DNA from: Bog-756 sp963756515
Lineage (GTDB): Bacteria > Actinomycetota > Acidimicrobiia > Acidimicrobiales > RAAP-2
NCBI GenBank assembly: GCA_963756515.1
Contig: CAVWNV010000013.1
Coordinates: 372,001-436,000, forward strand
Reading direction: 5' to 3'
DNA: 64,000 bases
This document shows, in pieces, positions 27,033 to 35,134 of the stretch. The notes under the pieces were generated by a model. The model did not search any database and was not told where the DNA came from. It saw only the letters and a list, made by a program, of their open reading frames with translations. Positions within the stretch are counted from its first letter, which is position 1; every line of letters begins with the position of its first letter. The position numbers and the translations under genes were made by a program.

Positions 27033-28549
27033 GTCGGCAGTCCCGAGGTAACGCCCAGCCCGCTGGCCACACTCATGCCCCGCACTTCGGAGCCCCGTTG
27101 TCCCTGGCCCAGAAGGATGACGAACGGCCGGGTGAAGAAGTACGTGATGAAGATGTCGAAGACGGTCGAGATGCCGAGGAACAGGGCGAATCCTTTGACG
27201 TCACCCACCGAGATCAGATAGAGGATCACCGCGGCCAACAGGGAGACGGCGTCGGCGGCCAGCACGGTGCGGAAGGCACTGGCGAATCCACGGTCCACGC
27301 TGGTGCGGATGGTCCGGCCCGAGCGCGTCTCGTCCTTCAGGCGTTCGAAGTAGACGATGTAGGAGTCGACGGTGATCCCGATGGAGACGATGAGGCCGAT
27401 GATGCCGGCCAGGTTGATGGTGGTGTTCAGGCTCTCGCCCATGAACGAGATGGTGGCCCACAGCAGTGCCGCGGTCACGGCCAGACCGGCCAGTACGACC
27501 AGGCCGAGCAGGCGGTAGTAGAAGACGATGTAGAGCATGACCAGGGCCAGGCCGGCCAGTCCGGAGATCAGCCCGGCCTGGAGGGAGGACTTGCCCAGCG
27601 AGGGCGACACGGTCTGGACGGTGAGCCGGTCCAGCTTCACCGGCAGGGCACCGTAGGTGAAGTCGGTGGCCAGGGTCTTGGCCTGGTCCTCGGTGAAGCT
27701 GCCCGAGATCTGCACCTGCCCGTTGAACGAGGTGAAGGCCTGCTGGGTGGGCTGAGTGTACGGGGCCGAGATGACCTGGCCGTCGAGGTCGATCCCGATG
27801 ATGGCGTGGAACTGCTGCTTGGCCAGGGCGTCCCACTGGCTGGCTCCGGCGTTGGTGAGGTTGAGGTTGACCGCCCACTGCCCATTGTTGAGCTGAGCGC
27901 TGGCCGACTTCACCGCTGTGCCGGTCATACCGGCCGGGGCCAGGACATACCGGGTTCCCGACTGGGCGCCCGTGCCAGGCAAGAGCACAGTGGCGTCCTT
28001 GTTGTCATCGAGCGGTGGCGTCGACTTGTACGTCGCGAACGTGGGGTCGGGCTGGATTTCGGAGTTGCTGGTGTACCCGTTGACGTTGCTCGAGTCCGGC
28101 GTGATCTGCAGATTGGCGGCGGTCAGCTGGGTGGCGGCGGCGCAGGCCGGGAGGGGTCCGGTCGACGCCGGCTTGCCCTTGGCCGCCGAGAACAATGGTG
28201 CGTAACACTCGGCCGCCCGGAAGAAGAGCTGGGCCGTGTTGCCCAGGGTGGCCAGGACCTGTTGGGTGTTCTTCTCGCCCGGGATGGACACCGAGATCTG
28301 GTTCTTCCCCTGGCTGTCCACGGTGGCACCGCTGGTGCCGGCGTTGACCCGGTCGTTGAGGATGGTGACGATGGTGCTCAGCTGAGCCTGGTTGACCGGT
28401 CGGTGGGTCTGGTAGACGACGGACAGGCCGCCGTCGAGATCGAGTCCGAGCTTGGGTGACCAGCCGGCGGCCAGGGTGGCACCGAGGGCGATCACGGCGA
28501 TGGCGATGACCGACAGCAGACTGACCCACAGGGAGCGCTTGTTCTTCAT
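27029..28549 (-). CDS. secD: Protein translocase subunit SecD
   Basis: SecD, 506 residues, has TM1 near the N-terminus, the conserved LGLDLDGGLSVVYQ just after it, a large periplasmic-side domain (about 40-320) and five further membrane segments with AGIIGLIVSIGITVDSYIVYFERLKDE. The P1 domain is Asn/Thr/Gln-rich, typical of actinobacterial SecD. It starts six bases after yajC and overlaps secF, forming the usual yajC-secD-secF set. The C-terminal tail is short. Confidence 0.97.
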   Translation of the reverse strand: MKNKRSLWVSLLSVIAIAVIALGATLAAGWSPKLGLDLDGGLSVVYQTHRPVNQAQLSTIVTILNDRVNAGTSGATVDSQGKNQISVSIPGEKNTQQVLATLGNTAQLFFRAAECYAPLFSAAKGKPASTGPLPACAAATQLTAANLQITPDSSNVNGYTSNSEIQPDPTFATYKSTPPLDDNKDATVLLPGTGAQSGTRYVLAPAGMTGTAVKSASAQLNNGQWAVNLNLTNAGASQWDALAKQQFHAIIGIDLDGQVISAPYTQPTQQAFTSFNGQVQISGSFTEDQAKTLATDFTYGALPVKLDRLTVQTVSPSLGKSSLQAGLISGLAGLALVMLYIVFYYRLLGLVVLAGLAVTAALLWATISFMGESLNTTINLAGIIGLIVSIGITVDSYIVYFERLKDETRSGRTIRTSVDRGFASAFRTVLAADAVSLLAAVILYLISVGDVKGFALFLGISTVFDIFITYFFTRPFVILLGQGQRGSEVRGMSVASGLGVTSGLPT

Positions 28550-28555
28550 CGATGA

Positions 28556-29140
28556 TCAGATGATCGGTGGGCTGTCCGAGCCACCCGGGTCCTCGCCGTC
28601 TTCGGCGCTGCCGGCCCTTTCGGCTTTGCCCCTCTTGCCTCGCCGACCCCGCGGAGCGGACTGCCCCTCGTCGGCTGGAGCGGCGGCGTCCCCGTCCTCG
28701 TCTCCGTCCCCGTCCTCTTCGTCGTCCTCGGACCCGTGACCCTCGTCCAGGGCGGCCTGGTCCTGGTCGTCCGGGTCGAACTCGTCCTCGTGCTCCTCGT
28801 CCTCGTCCTCGTCCTCGGACACCACCGGCTCGATCTTGCGCAGGACGTACTGGCGCAGGACCACGAAGGAGGCGCCCACACTGGTTTCGAGGGTGATCCG
28901 GTCACCGTCGATCTCGATGACATAGCCCACGATGCCGCCGGCGGTGAGGACCTCGTCGCCCACGTCATAGGCATTGCCCACCTCGCGGGCGGCCTTGGCC
29001 TTGCGCTGCTGCGGCCGGTAGATGAGGAAGTAGAAGGCGGCGGCGATGGCCACGAAGATCAAGAGGACCGGACTCCCGCTCGACTTCTTGGCCGCCGCCG
29101 CCCCGATCAGCGGCGCGACGAGTGTCAGGGCAGCCATCAT
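28556..29140 (-). CDS. yajC: Preprotein translocase subunit YajC with long acidic tail
   Basis: YajC is the small accessory subunit of the SecDF complex. The family part lies in the first 105 residues: one membrane helix (about 22-41), then YRPQQRKAKA, the YDVGDEVLTAGGIVG motif and RITLETSVGASFVVLRQYV. The remaining 90 residues are a family-atypical tail, extremely rich in Asp and Glu at about 107-160, then with a short basic patch (RGRRGKRGKAER). The start is at the first of two consecutive ATG codons; I see no Shine-Dalgarno. It is upstream of secD by six bases and downstream of tgt by 79. Confidence 0.9.
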   Translation of the reverse strand: MMAALTLVAPLIGAAAAKKSSGSPVLLIFVAIAAAFYFLIYRPQQRKAKAAREVGNAYDVGDEVLTAGGIVGYVIEIDGDRITLETSVGASFVVLRQYVLRKIEPVVSEDEDEDEEHEDEFDPDDQDQAALDEGHGSEDDEEDGDGDEDGDAAAPADEGQSAPRGRRGKRGKAERAGSAEDGEDPGGSDSPPII

Positions 29141-29181
29141 CGACGGTGGAGGGAGGGGTTCGAGGTCCGCACAGCGGTCAG

Positions 29182-29187
29182 ACTGTA
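29182..29187 (-). promoter_or_regulatory. Possible -10 box for yajC-secD-secF
   Basis: TACAGT on the minus strand lies about 42 bases before the yajC start, in the 79-base gap after tgt. No -35 box was identified. Confidence 0.3.
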
Positions 29188-29219
29188 GCTCAGCCCCACT
29201 CCGGAACCTTGCCGCTCCC

Positions 29220-30350
29220 TCAACGCCCCCACACCTCCCCCACGGTGGATCGGAGCGCGTCGAGACGCCCCTCGGCGATGGCGGCCCGGGCCTCGTCCAT
29301 CAGTCCGAGGACAAAAGCCAGGTTGTGGAGGCTGAGGAGCCGCCACGCGGTTGGCTCTCCGACGCCCAGCAGGTGGCGCAGATACCCCCGCGACCACCTC
29401 GAGCAGGTGTGGCACCCGCAGGCGGTATCGAGAGGGGCGTCGTCGCCGGCGTGGACGGCGTTGCGCAGATTGATCCGGCCGGTCGAGGTGAGGATGGATC
29501 CGTGGCGGGCCATCCGGGTCGGGGCCACGCAGTCGAACTGGTCGACCCCGAGGGCCACCGCCTCGACCAGGCCGACCGGGTCGCCCACCCCCATCAGGTA
29601 CCGGGGCCGGTCCTCGGGGAGGTGGGCCACGGTGACGGCCAGCGCGTCGAGCATGGCCGCGGTCGACTCACCCACAGACAGCCCGCCGATGGCGTAGCCG
29701 TCGAAATCGAGCGCCACCGTGCGCTCGGCGCTCTCCATCCGGAGGCCGGGGTCGGTTCCACCCTGCACGATGCCGAACAGGGCCTGGCCCTCCGGTTTGG
29801 CGTCCAGCCGGTCGTGGTGGCGACGGGCCCGGGCCGCCCACTCGGCCGTCCGGTCCACGGCCACGCGGAGCACCTCGTGGCTGGCCGGGAGGCTGGCACA
29901 GACATCGAGGACCATCTGGATGTCGGCCCCGATCAGTCCCTGGGCCTCGACCGCCGACTCCGGGGTGAGACGAACCCGGCTGCCGTCGTACACGGAGGCG
30001 AAGGTCACGCCGTCGTCGTCGACGTCGGGCCCGAGGGAGTGGACCTGATAGCCACCGGAGTCGGTCAGGGTGTGACCCGCCCACCCCGTGAACCGGTGCA
30101 GTCCGCCCAGGGCGGCCACGACGTCGACGCCGGGCCGGAGCAGGAGGTGGTAGGTGTTGGCCAGGACGACCTCCGCGCCCAGCTGCTCGAGATCGGCGCT
30201 GTCGAGGGCCTTGACCGCACCCCTGGTCCCCACCGGCATGAACGCCGGCACGGCGTAGGGACCCCGGGCCGTCCGGATCGTGCCGGTCCGCGCCGCCCCG
30301 TCGTCGGCAGTGATCTCGATCCGGGCCCGGTGTCCGGCCTTCTCGCTCAC
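29220..30350 (-). CDS. tgt: tRNA-guanine transglycosylase
   Basis: Tgt swaps guanine 34 for preQ1 in the GUN-anticodon tRNAs on the way to queuosine. The 376-residue protein has VGTRGAVKALDSADLEQLGA, TYHLLLRPG, the substrate loop LTDSGGYQVHSLG, the general-base region FGIVQGG, YAIGGLSVGE, the catalytic aspartate in QFDCVAPTRMARHG, and zinc ligands in ACGCHTC with a downstream histidine (LLSLHNL). The GTG start overlaps the queA stop by four bases. Mycobacteria lack this gene, so its insertion upstream of yajC distinguishes this lineage. The earlier preQ1 synthesis genes are not in the window. Confidence 0.96.
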   Translation of the reverse strand: MSEKAGHRARIEITADDGAARTGTIRTARGPYAVPAFMPVGTRGAVKALDSADLEQLGAEVVLANTYHLLLRPGVDVVAALGGLHRFTGWAGHTLTDSGGYQVHSLGPDVDDDGVTFASVYDGSRVRLTPESAVEAQGLIGADIQMVLDVCASLPASHEVLRVAVDRTAEWAARARRHHDRLDAKPEGQALFGIVQGGTDPGLRMESAERTVALDFDGYAIGGLSVGESTAAMLDALAVTVAHLPEDRPRYLMGVGDPVGLVEAVALGVDQFDCVAPTRMARHGSILTSTGRINLRNAVHAGDDAPLDTACGCHTCSRWSRGYLRHLLGVGEPTAWRLLSLHNLAFVLGLMDEARAAIAEGRLDALRSTVGEVWGR

Positions 30351-31483
30351 CGGGGGCCGGGCCGGGCCGGGGGCCGGGCCACCACCATGGCGTCGCCGAA
30401 GGACAGGAACCGGTAGCCGTGGGCCAGTGCCGTGGCGTACAGGTCACGCCACTGCGGCCCGCAGAAGGCCTCGACCAACAGGAGCAGGCTCGACCGGGGC
30501 AGGTGGAAGTTGGTCACCAGCACATCGACGACCCGGAACGGGAAGTCCCCACGGATGAAGAGGTCGGTCCGACCGGATCGCCTTCCGGTGGCGGCGGCCG
30601 CTTCGAGGGCCCGTACCACCGTGGTGCCCACGGCCACCACCCGCTCGGCCCCCGCACAGGCCGCCATGGTCTCGGTCGGCACGTCGTAGCGTTCGGTGTG
30701 GATGACGTGCTGCTCGGGCGTCGGGGCGGTGATGGGCCGGAAGGTGTCGAGCCCGATGACCAGGTCCAGCCGGGCCACCGTGGCCCCGGCCGCCCGGCAC
30801 CGGTCGAGGAGCGCCGGCGTGAAGTGCAGTCCGGCCGTGGCCGCGGCGGCGGAGCGGCCCTCGAGCGGTCGGGAGGCCGAATAGACCGTCTGATACCGCC
30901 CGGGTTCGGCCAGTGGACGGTGGATGTAGGGCGGCAGCGGCATGGTGCCGTGCCGTTCCACCACCGTCGGATCCAGCAGCCGGACCCGGCGACGCCCGTC
31001 GTCGCCGGGCCCGACCCGGGGGCCCACCTCGACCACGGGAGGACCGGGTGCCGTCTCGTGGAGGAGCGTCGGATCCGGAAGTCGCCGACCCGGTCGCACC
31101 AGGGCCTCCCACTCGACCCCGCCGGGCCCGGCCGGCTCGAGCAGGAGCACCTCGGCCCGTCCTCCGGTGGCCTTGACCAGATCGAGGCGGGCCGGCAGCA
31201 CCGTGGTGTCGTTGACGACCAAGACGTCGCCAGGGCCCAGCAGTTCGGGAAGATCGGCCACGGTGGCGTGAACGGGGACCTCCTTGCCGTTCAGGCCCGG
31301 GGCCACCAGGAGCCGGGCCGCACTGCGGGGCTCGACCGGCTGTTGGGCGATGGCGGCGTCGGGCAGTCCGTAGTCATAGGCGTCCATGGGCGTTGCCGGT
31401 GCCGGCGGACGCTGGCGACGCATCGGGTTGGCCTGGACCCGGGCCGGTGGCCCGTGCTCGGCACGTTCGGACATGGGCACCAT
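30347..31483 (-). CDS. queA: S-adenosylmethionine:tRNA ribosyltransferase-isomerase
   Basis: QueA converts preQ1 in tRNA to epoxyqueuosine using S-adenosylmethionine. The core begins YDYGLPDAAIAQ and includes DVLVVNDTTVLPARL, EWEALVRPGRRL, the PLPPYIHRPL motif, QTVYSASRPLEGRSAAAATAG (equivalent of the family's GSVAAPTAGLHF site), VTNFHLPRSSLLLLVEAF and the C-terminal HGYRFLSFGDAM. The family-like start is ATG 31387, but only the ATG at 31483 has a good ribosome site: GGAGGT eight bases upstream. That choice adds 32 Pro/Arg-rich residues. It is coupled to tgt. Confidence 0.94.
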   Translation of the reverse strand: MVPMSERAEHGPPARVQANPMRRQRPPAPATPMDAYDYGLPDAAIAQQPVEPRSAARLLVAPGLNGKEVPVHATVADLPELLGPGDVLVVNDTTVLPARLDLVKATGGRAEVLLLEPAGPGGVEWEALVRPGRRLPDPTLLHETAPGPPVVEVGPRVGPGDDGRRRVRLLDPTVVERHGTMPLPPYIHRPLAEPGRYQTVYSASRPLEGRSAAAATAGLHFTPALLDRCRAAGATVARLDLVIGLDTFRPITAPTPEQHVIHTERYDVPTETMAACAGAERVVAVGTTVVRALEAAAATGRRSGRTDLFIRGDFPFRVVDVLVTNFHLPRSSLLLLVEAFCGPQWRDLYATALAHGYRFLSFGDAMVVARPPARPGPR

Positions 31484-31491
31484 GGTGGCAG

Positions 31492-31497
31492 ACCTCC
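31492..31497 (-). promoter_or_regulatory. Ribosome binding site deciding the queA start
   Basis: GGAGGT on the minus strand lies eight bases before ATG 31483. No comparable sequence precedes the internal candidates at 31474, 31423 or 31387. Confidence 0.6.
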
Positions 31498-31598
31498 ACC
31501 CGCCTCCCGGTGGCCACGTCCATCGGCACGGTCCCGACCGGGCCGACGGCCGGTCCGGCGGAGCCGGTCCGAACCATCGATCGCGGCGGGATGCGGGG

Positions 31599-31604
31599 TA
31601 CGCT
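31599..31604 (+). promoter_or_regulatory. Possible -10 box for the PIG-V-like gene
   Basis: TACGCT lies 27 bases before the GTG at 31632, leaving a short leader that contains the GGAGGAG ribosome site. Confidence 0.35.
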
Positions 31605-31631
31605 CCGGGGACTCGTGACGGAGGAGATCCG

Positions 31632-32873
31632 GTGCCCGGCCACTCGCAGACTGCAACGATCCCCGACTCGTCCGCGCCCCGGGCCATCCTCGGGAACGAT
31701 GCACCCCTGAGGACCTCCAACCGCCTCACCCACTCGCCGGTAGCCATCGCCGTCGTGGCCACGGGGGCACGCGTGGTGCTGGGTGTCGTGGTCAGCCGCC
31801 TGGCCGTCACGGTCTTTCCCGACCGCGGTTTCCCACTGTCGTCGGCCAATCCGCCCACGGCGGGCAAGTTGGGGATGTTCCCCTGGGACGCGGCCCATTA
31901 CCAGTCGATCGCCAGTGTGGGCTATCCGAAGGGGACGCCCACGCTGACACCGTTCTTCCCCCTGTACCCCGCCCTCGGACGCGGCATCCAGACCGTGACC
32001 GGCCTCAGCTACCAGAGCGCGGCGCTGCTCGTCAGCTGGACCTGCCTGTTCCTGGCCACGTGGGGCGTGGTCCGGCTGGCCCGCAACGTGCTGCCGGCGA
32101 CCTCGGTGCCGGCCCGGGCCGGCTGGTTGCTCTGCTTCTTTCCGGCGTCGGTGTTCCTCATCGCCGGCTATGCCGAGAGCACCTACATCGCCTTGTTCGC
32201 GTGGACCCTCGTGGCCCTCAGCGAGCGTCATCCGTGGCTGGCGGCCGGGGCCGCCTGCCTGGCCGGCCTGACCCGTCCCGACGGTGCCGCCATCGGACTG
32301 GCCGTCCTCGTGTGGTGCCTCATGCAGCCCGAGCGCCGCTGGCTCCGCACGGTGGCGCTCCTGGCGATCAGCGAGATCGGCTTCATCGCCTTCTCGATCT
32401 ACCTGTGGGTCCGGTTCGGGAGCCCGACGGAGGAGTTCCATGTCCAGAAGTACTGGATGCGCCACCTGACCTGGCCGTTCCATCCGCTGGTGTGGTCGCT
32501 CGACCAGGTCCTCGGCTCCCATATCACCGGCCCGGCGGCCGGGAACGTGCGGGCCGCGTACCTCCTCGACGATCTCTCGGTGGTGTTGGCCCTCGCCGGC
32601 CTGGGCGTCCTCATCGCCATGGCCCGCCACCAACGCGACCTGTGGTGGATGCTGGCCCCGATGCTGGTGGCCATGATCGTGGTGGTGGCCAACGGCTCCA
32701 ACAACGGGCGCTCTCCCGAATCGGACGTCCGCTACGTCCTGTGCATGGTGCCGCTCTACCTGCTGCCGGCCCGGTTCGGGAAGGAGACCGCCTGGACGGT
32801 CACCATCGTCGCCTCGACGGTGCTGGCCGTCGTCTACCAGATCATCTTCAACCTGGGCGGCTGGTTCACCTGA
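31632..32873 (+). CDS. PIG-V/GPI-mannosyltransferase-like integral membrane glycosyltransferase
   Basis: This 413-residue polytopic protein resembles the PIG-V (Mannosyl_trans2) family of GT-C enzymes, which take mannose from polyprenyl-phosphate-mannose on the outer membrane face. Key features are an acidic first loop (FPWDAAHYQSIASVGYP), FFPLYPALGR, the AGYAESTYIALFAWTLVAL and GLTRPDGAAIGLA motifs, about ten membrane segments, and a short C-terminus. The GTG at 31632 is preceded by GGAGGAG five bases away, so the much longer open frame upstream is not used. It is alone on the plus strand, divergent from queA and convergent with ruvB. Acceptor and product are unknown; the polyprenol-phosphate GT2 at the left end could supply the donor, which is inferred. 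Confidence 0.85.
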   Translation: MPGHSQTATIPDSSAPRAILGNDAPLRTSNRLTHSPVAIAVVATGARVVLGVVVSRLAVTVFPDRGFPLSSANPPTAGKLGMFPWDAAHYQSIASVGYPKGTPTLTPFFPLYPALGRGIQTVTGLSYQSAALLVSWTCLFLATWGVVRLARNVLPATSVPARAGWLLCFFPASVFLIAGYAESTYIALFAWTLVALSERHPWLAAGAACLAGLTRPDGAAIGLAVLVWCLMQPERRWLRTVALLAISEIGFIAFSIYLWVRFGSPTEEFHVQKYWMRHLTWPFHPLVWSLDQVLGSHITGPAAGNVRAAYLLDDLSVVLALAGLGVLIAMARHQRDLWWMLAPMLVAMIVVVANGSNNGRSPESDVRYVLCMVPLYLLPARFGKETAWTVTIVASTVLAVVYQIIFNLGGWFT

Positions 32874-32907
32874 CCGTGCCGCCTACCGGACCCGCCGGCC
32901 GTCGCCG

Positions 32908-33984
32908 CTACAGGAGCGTGGCCTCGGCCGGGCTCAGACCGAGGTGGGCCCAGGCCCGGGGCGCGGCCACGCGGCCGCGGGTGGTGCGCTGGACCAGGCC
33001 CTGCTGGAGGAGGTAGGGCTCGTAGGCGTCCTCGATCGTGTCCGGCTCCTCGCCGATGCACTGGGCCAGCGTGGTCAACCCGACGGGCCGTCCGGCGAAC
33101 CGGCGGCAGAGCACGTCGAGGATGGCGCGGTCCACCTTGTCCAACCCGAGCTCGTCCACACCGAACACCTCCAGCCCGGCCACGGCGGCGTCGGAGGTGA
33201 TGGAGCCCTCGGCCCGGACCTCGACGAAGTCCCGCACCCGCCGCAACAGCCGGTTGGCGATCCTCGGGGTCCCGCGCGACCGCTCGGCGATCCGGCGGGC
33301 CCCCTCGGCGTCGATGGGCACGGTCAGGATCTCGGCCGAGCGGATCACGATGGCCTGGAGCTCCTCCACGTCGTAGTGGTCGAGCCGCCCCACGAATCCG
33401 AACCGGTCCCTCAGCGGGCCGGCCACGAGCCCGGTGCGCGTGGTGGCGCCGATCAGGGTGAAGCGGGGCAGGTCGAGCCGGATGCTGCGGGCCGTGGGCC
33501 CCTTGCCGATCAGGATGTCCAGCTTGAAGTCCTCCATGGCCGGATAGAGGATCTCCTCCACCGCCCGGTGGAGCCGGTGGATCTCGTCGATGAACAGGAC
33601 GTCGCCCTCCTGCAGATCGGTGAGGAGGGCGGCCAGGTCCCCGGCCCGGACCAGGACCGGTCCCGAGGTGATGCGCAGTCCGACTCCCATCTCGCCGGCG
33701 ACGATGCCGGCCAGGGAGGTCTTGCCCAGGCCCGGTGGCCCGGCGAAGAGCAGGTGGTCGACCGGCTGCTCCCGCTTGAGGGCGGCCTCGATCACGATCC
33801 GGAGGTGTTCGGTCAGTTGGCGCTGGCCGACGAACTCGTCCAGCGTGCGGGGTCGAAGTCCGGCGTCCTCGGCCTCCTCCGCCGGTGACAGCTTGGGGTC
33901 CACCGGCCGCACCGGGTCGCCGTCGTCGGGCCGGTGGGGCGATGTCGGGTCGGCCAGGAGCTCGCGTCGGGCCTCGGGCGTCAT
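32908..33984 (-). CDS. ruvB: Holliday junction branch migration helicase RuvB
   Basis: RuvB is the AAA+ motor of the RuvAB branch-migration complex. The 358-residue protein has the N-terminal LRPRTLDEFVGQRQL, Walker A FAGPPGLGKTS, Walker B VLFIDEIHRLHRAVEE, sensor I LIGATTRTGLVAGPLRDRFG with the arginine finger, and the C-terminal winged helix with PRIANRLLRRVRDF and the end EPYLLQQGLVQRTTRGR. The ATG at 33984 overlaps the ruvA stop by four bases, and an open frame further upstream belongs to other coding. Confidence 0.98.
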   Translation of the reverse strand: MTPEARRELLADPTSPHRPDDGDPVRPVDPKLSPAEEAEDAGLRPRTLDEFVGQRQLTEHLRIVIEAALKREQPVDHLLFAGPPGLGKTSLAGIVAGEMGVGLRITSGPVLVRAGDLAALLTDLQEGDVLFIDEIHRLHRAVEEILYPAMEDFKLDILIGKGPTARSIRLDLPRFTLIGATTRTGLVAGPLRDRFGFVGRLDHYDVEELQAIVIRSAEILTVPIDAEGARRIAERSRGTPRIANRLLRRVRDFVEVRAEGSITSDAAVAGLEVFGVDELGLDKVDRAILDVLCRRFAGRPVGLTTLAQCIGEEPDTIEDAYEPYLLQQGLVQRTTRGRVAAPRAWAHLGLSPAEATLL

Positions 33985-34574
33985 CGGGACCGGGCCAGCT
34001 CGCGGAGCGCCAGCCGCACCAGCTCCTCGACCGGTCCGTCCTCGGTCACCGAGTCGAGGGCGGCGCGGATCTCCTCGGGCCCGTAGCCCAGCTCCACCAG
34101 GGCCGCCCGCACCTCGCGGCGAGGTGAGGCGCCGTCGTCCCCGACGCCGCTCCCGCCGTCCATGGTGGGGAGGTCCAGCCGGGCCTTGAGCTCGAGCAGG
34201 AGGCGGGCCGCGGTCTTCTTCCCGACCCCGGGCACCAGGCACAGGGTGTCGACGTCGTCCTCGAGCACGGCGGTGGACAGGGCCGCCGGAGACAGGGCGG
34301 ACAGGATGGCCAGGGCCAGCGTGGGTCCGACGCCGTGGGCACCGAGCACGGCTTCGAAGCAGCGGCGCTCGTCGGCGTGGGCGAACCCGAACAGGATGAT
34401 GGCGTCCTCCCGCACGTGCGTGTGGACGTGGAGGAACACCTCGCTGCCGGTGGCACCCAGCCCGGTCAGCACGGACGTGGACACCGAGGCCCGGTAGCCC
34501 ACCCCGCCGACCTCGACGATCACCTCGCCGGGCGAGGGTCGGTCGAGGAGCACGCCCCGTAACGACCCGATCAC
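33981..34574 (-). CDS. ruvA: Holliday junction DNA-binding protein RuvA
   Basis: RuvA tetramers hold the four-way junction for RuvB. The 197-residue protein has the OB-fold domain I (MIGSLRGVLLDRPSPGEVIVEVGGVGYR), two helix-hairpin-helix motifs in domain II (VGPTLALAILSALSP, LCLVPGVGKKTAARLLLELKARL), and the C-terminal domain III (ALVELGYGPEEIRAAL) that contacts RuvB. It overlaps both ruvC and ruvB by four bases, so ruvC-ruvA-ruvB is a single coupled operon. Confidence 0.97.
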   Translation of the reverse strand: MIGSLRGVLLDRPSPGEVIVEVGGVGYRASVSTSVLTGLGATGSEVFLHVHTHVREDAIILFGFAHADERRCFEAVLGAHGVGPTLALAILSALSPAALSTAVLEDDVDTLCLVPGVGKKTAARLLLELKARLDLPTMDGGSGVGDDGASPRREVRAALVELGYGPEEIRAALDSVTEDGPVEELVRLALRELARSR

Positions 34575-35080
34575 GTCGGCTCCGCCGTGGCCACGGCCAC
34601 CGCCCGCCGGAGCGGCAGGGTGGTCAGGTGACAGGCGGCCAGGGCCAGGGCGTCGGCCACGTCGGGAGGACGGGGAGGTTCGGCCAGTCCGAGCACCGAG
34701 GCCACCATGCGCTGGACCTGCTCCTTGGTGGCCGAGCCGTAACCCACCAGGGCCTGTTTGACTTCGTTCGAGGTGTACTGGGCCACCTCACACCCCGATT
34801 CGGCCGCCGCCACCAGGGCCACTCCGGCGGCTTGTCCGGTGGCCATGGCGGTACGGGCGTTCACCTGGAAGAAGACCCTCTCCACCACGACCGAGTCCGG
34901 CCGGAACTCGGCCACCAGGGCCCGCAGCTCGTCGGAGAGGGTGCGGAGTCGCTCGGGGAGGGGCATGGTGGGAGCAGAGGAGATCACCCCACCGGCCACC
35001 GCGGCCAGAACGCCGCCCCGGCGGGTCACCACGCCGTAACCGCAGCGCGACAGGCCGGGATCGATCCCCAGGACGAACAC
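34571..35080 (-). CDS. ruvC: Holliday junction resolvase RuvC
   Basis: RuvC cuts Holliday junctions symmetrically. The 169-residue protein has the RNase H-fold acidic residues in FVLGIDPGLSRCGYG, VVVERVFFQVN and PDVADALALAACH, together with the QVKQALVGYG-like segment NEVKQALVGYGSATKEQVQ. It starts at a GTG (35080) with no Shine-Dalgarno; a TAGTGT box ends seven bases upstream, so a leaderless ruvCAB transcript is likely. Confidence 0.97.
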   Translation of the reverse strand: MFVLGIDPGLSRCGYGVVTRRGGVLAAVAGGVISSAPTMPLPERLRTLSDELRALVAEFRPDSVVVERVFFQVNARTAMATGQAAGVALVAAAESGCEVAQYTSNEVKQALVGYGSATKEQVQRMVASVLGLAEPPRPPDVADALALAACHLTTLPLRRAVAVATAEPT

Positions 35081-35087
35081 GCGTTCG

Positions 35088-35093
35088 ACACTA
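35088..35093 (-). promoter_or_regulatory. -10 box for a leaderless ruvC-ruvA-ruvB transcript
   Basis: TAGTGT on the minus strand ends seven bases before the ruvC GTG, inside the 54-base gap after yebC. Confidence 0.45.
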
Positions 35094-35134
35094 CCCGGCC
35101 CGGGTGACGACCCGGGGGATGGGTGGCGTCCCGG

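Noticed and set aside
22887..27221. A 1444-codon plus-strand open frame across rel, secF and the end of secD
   Set aside because: It lies antisense to three recognised genes, and its product is His/Gly/Asp-rich without any domain. It is an effect of GC-rich antisense codons.
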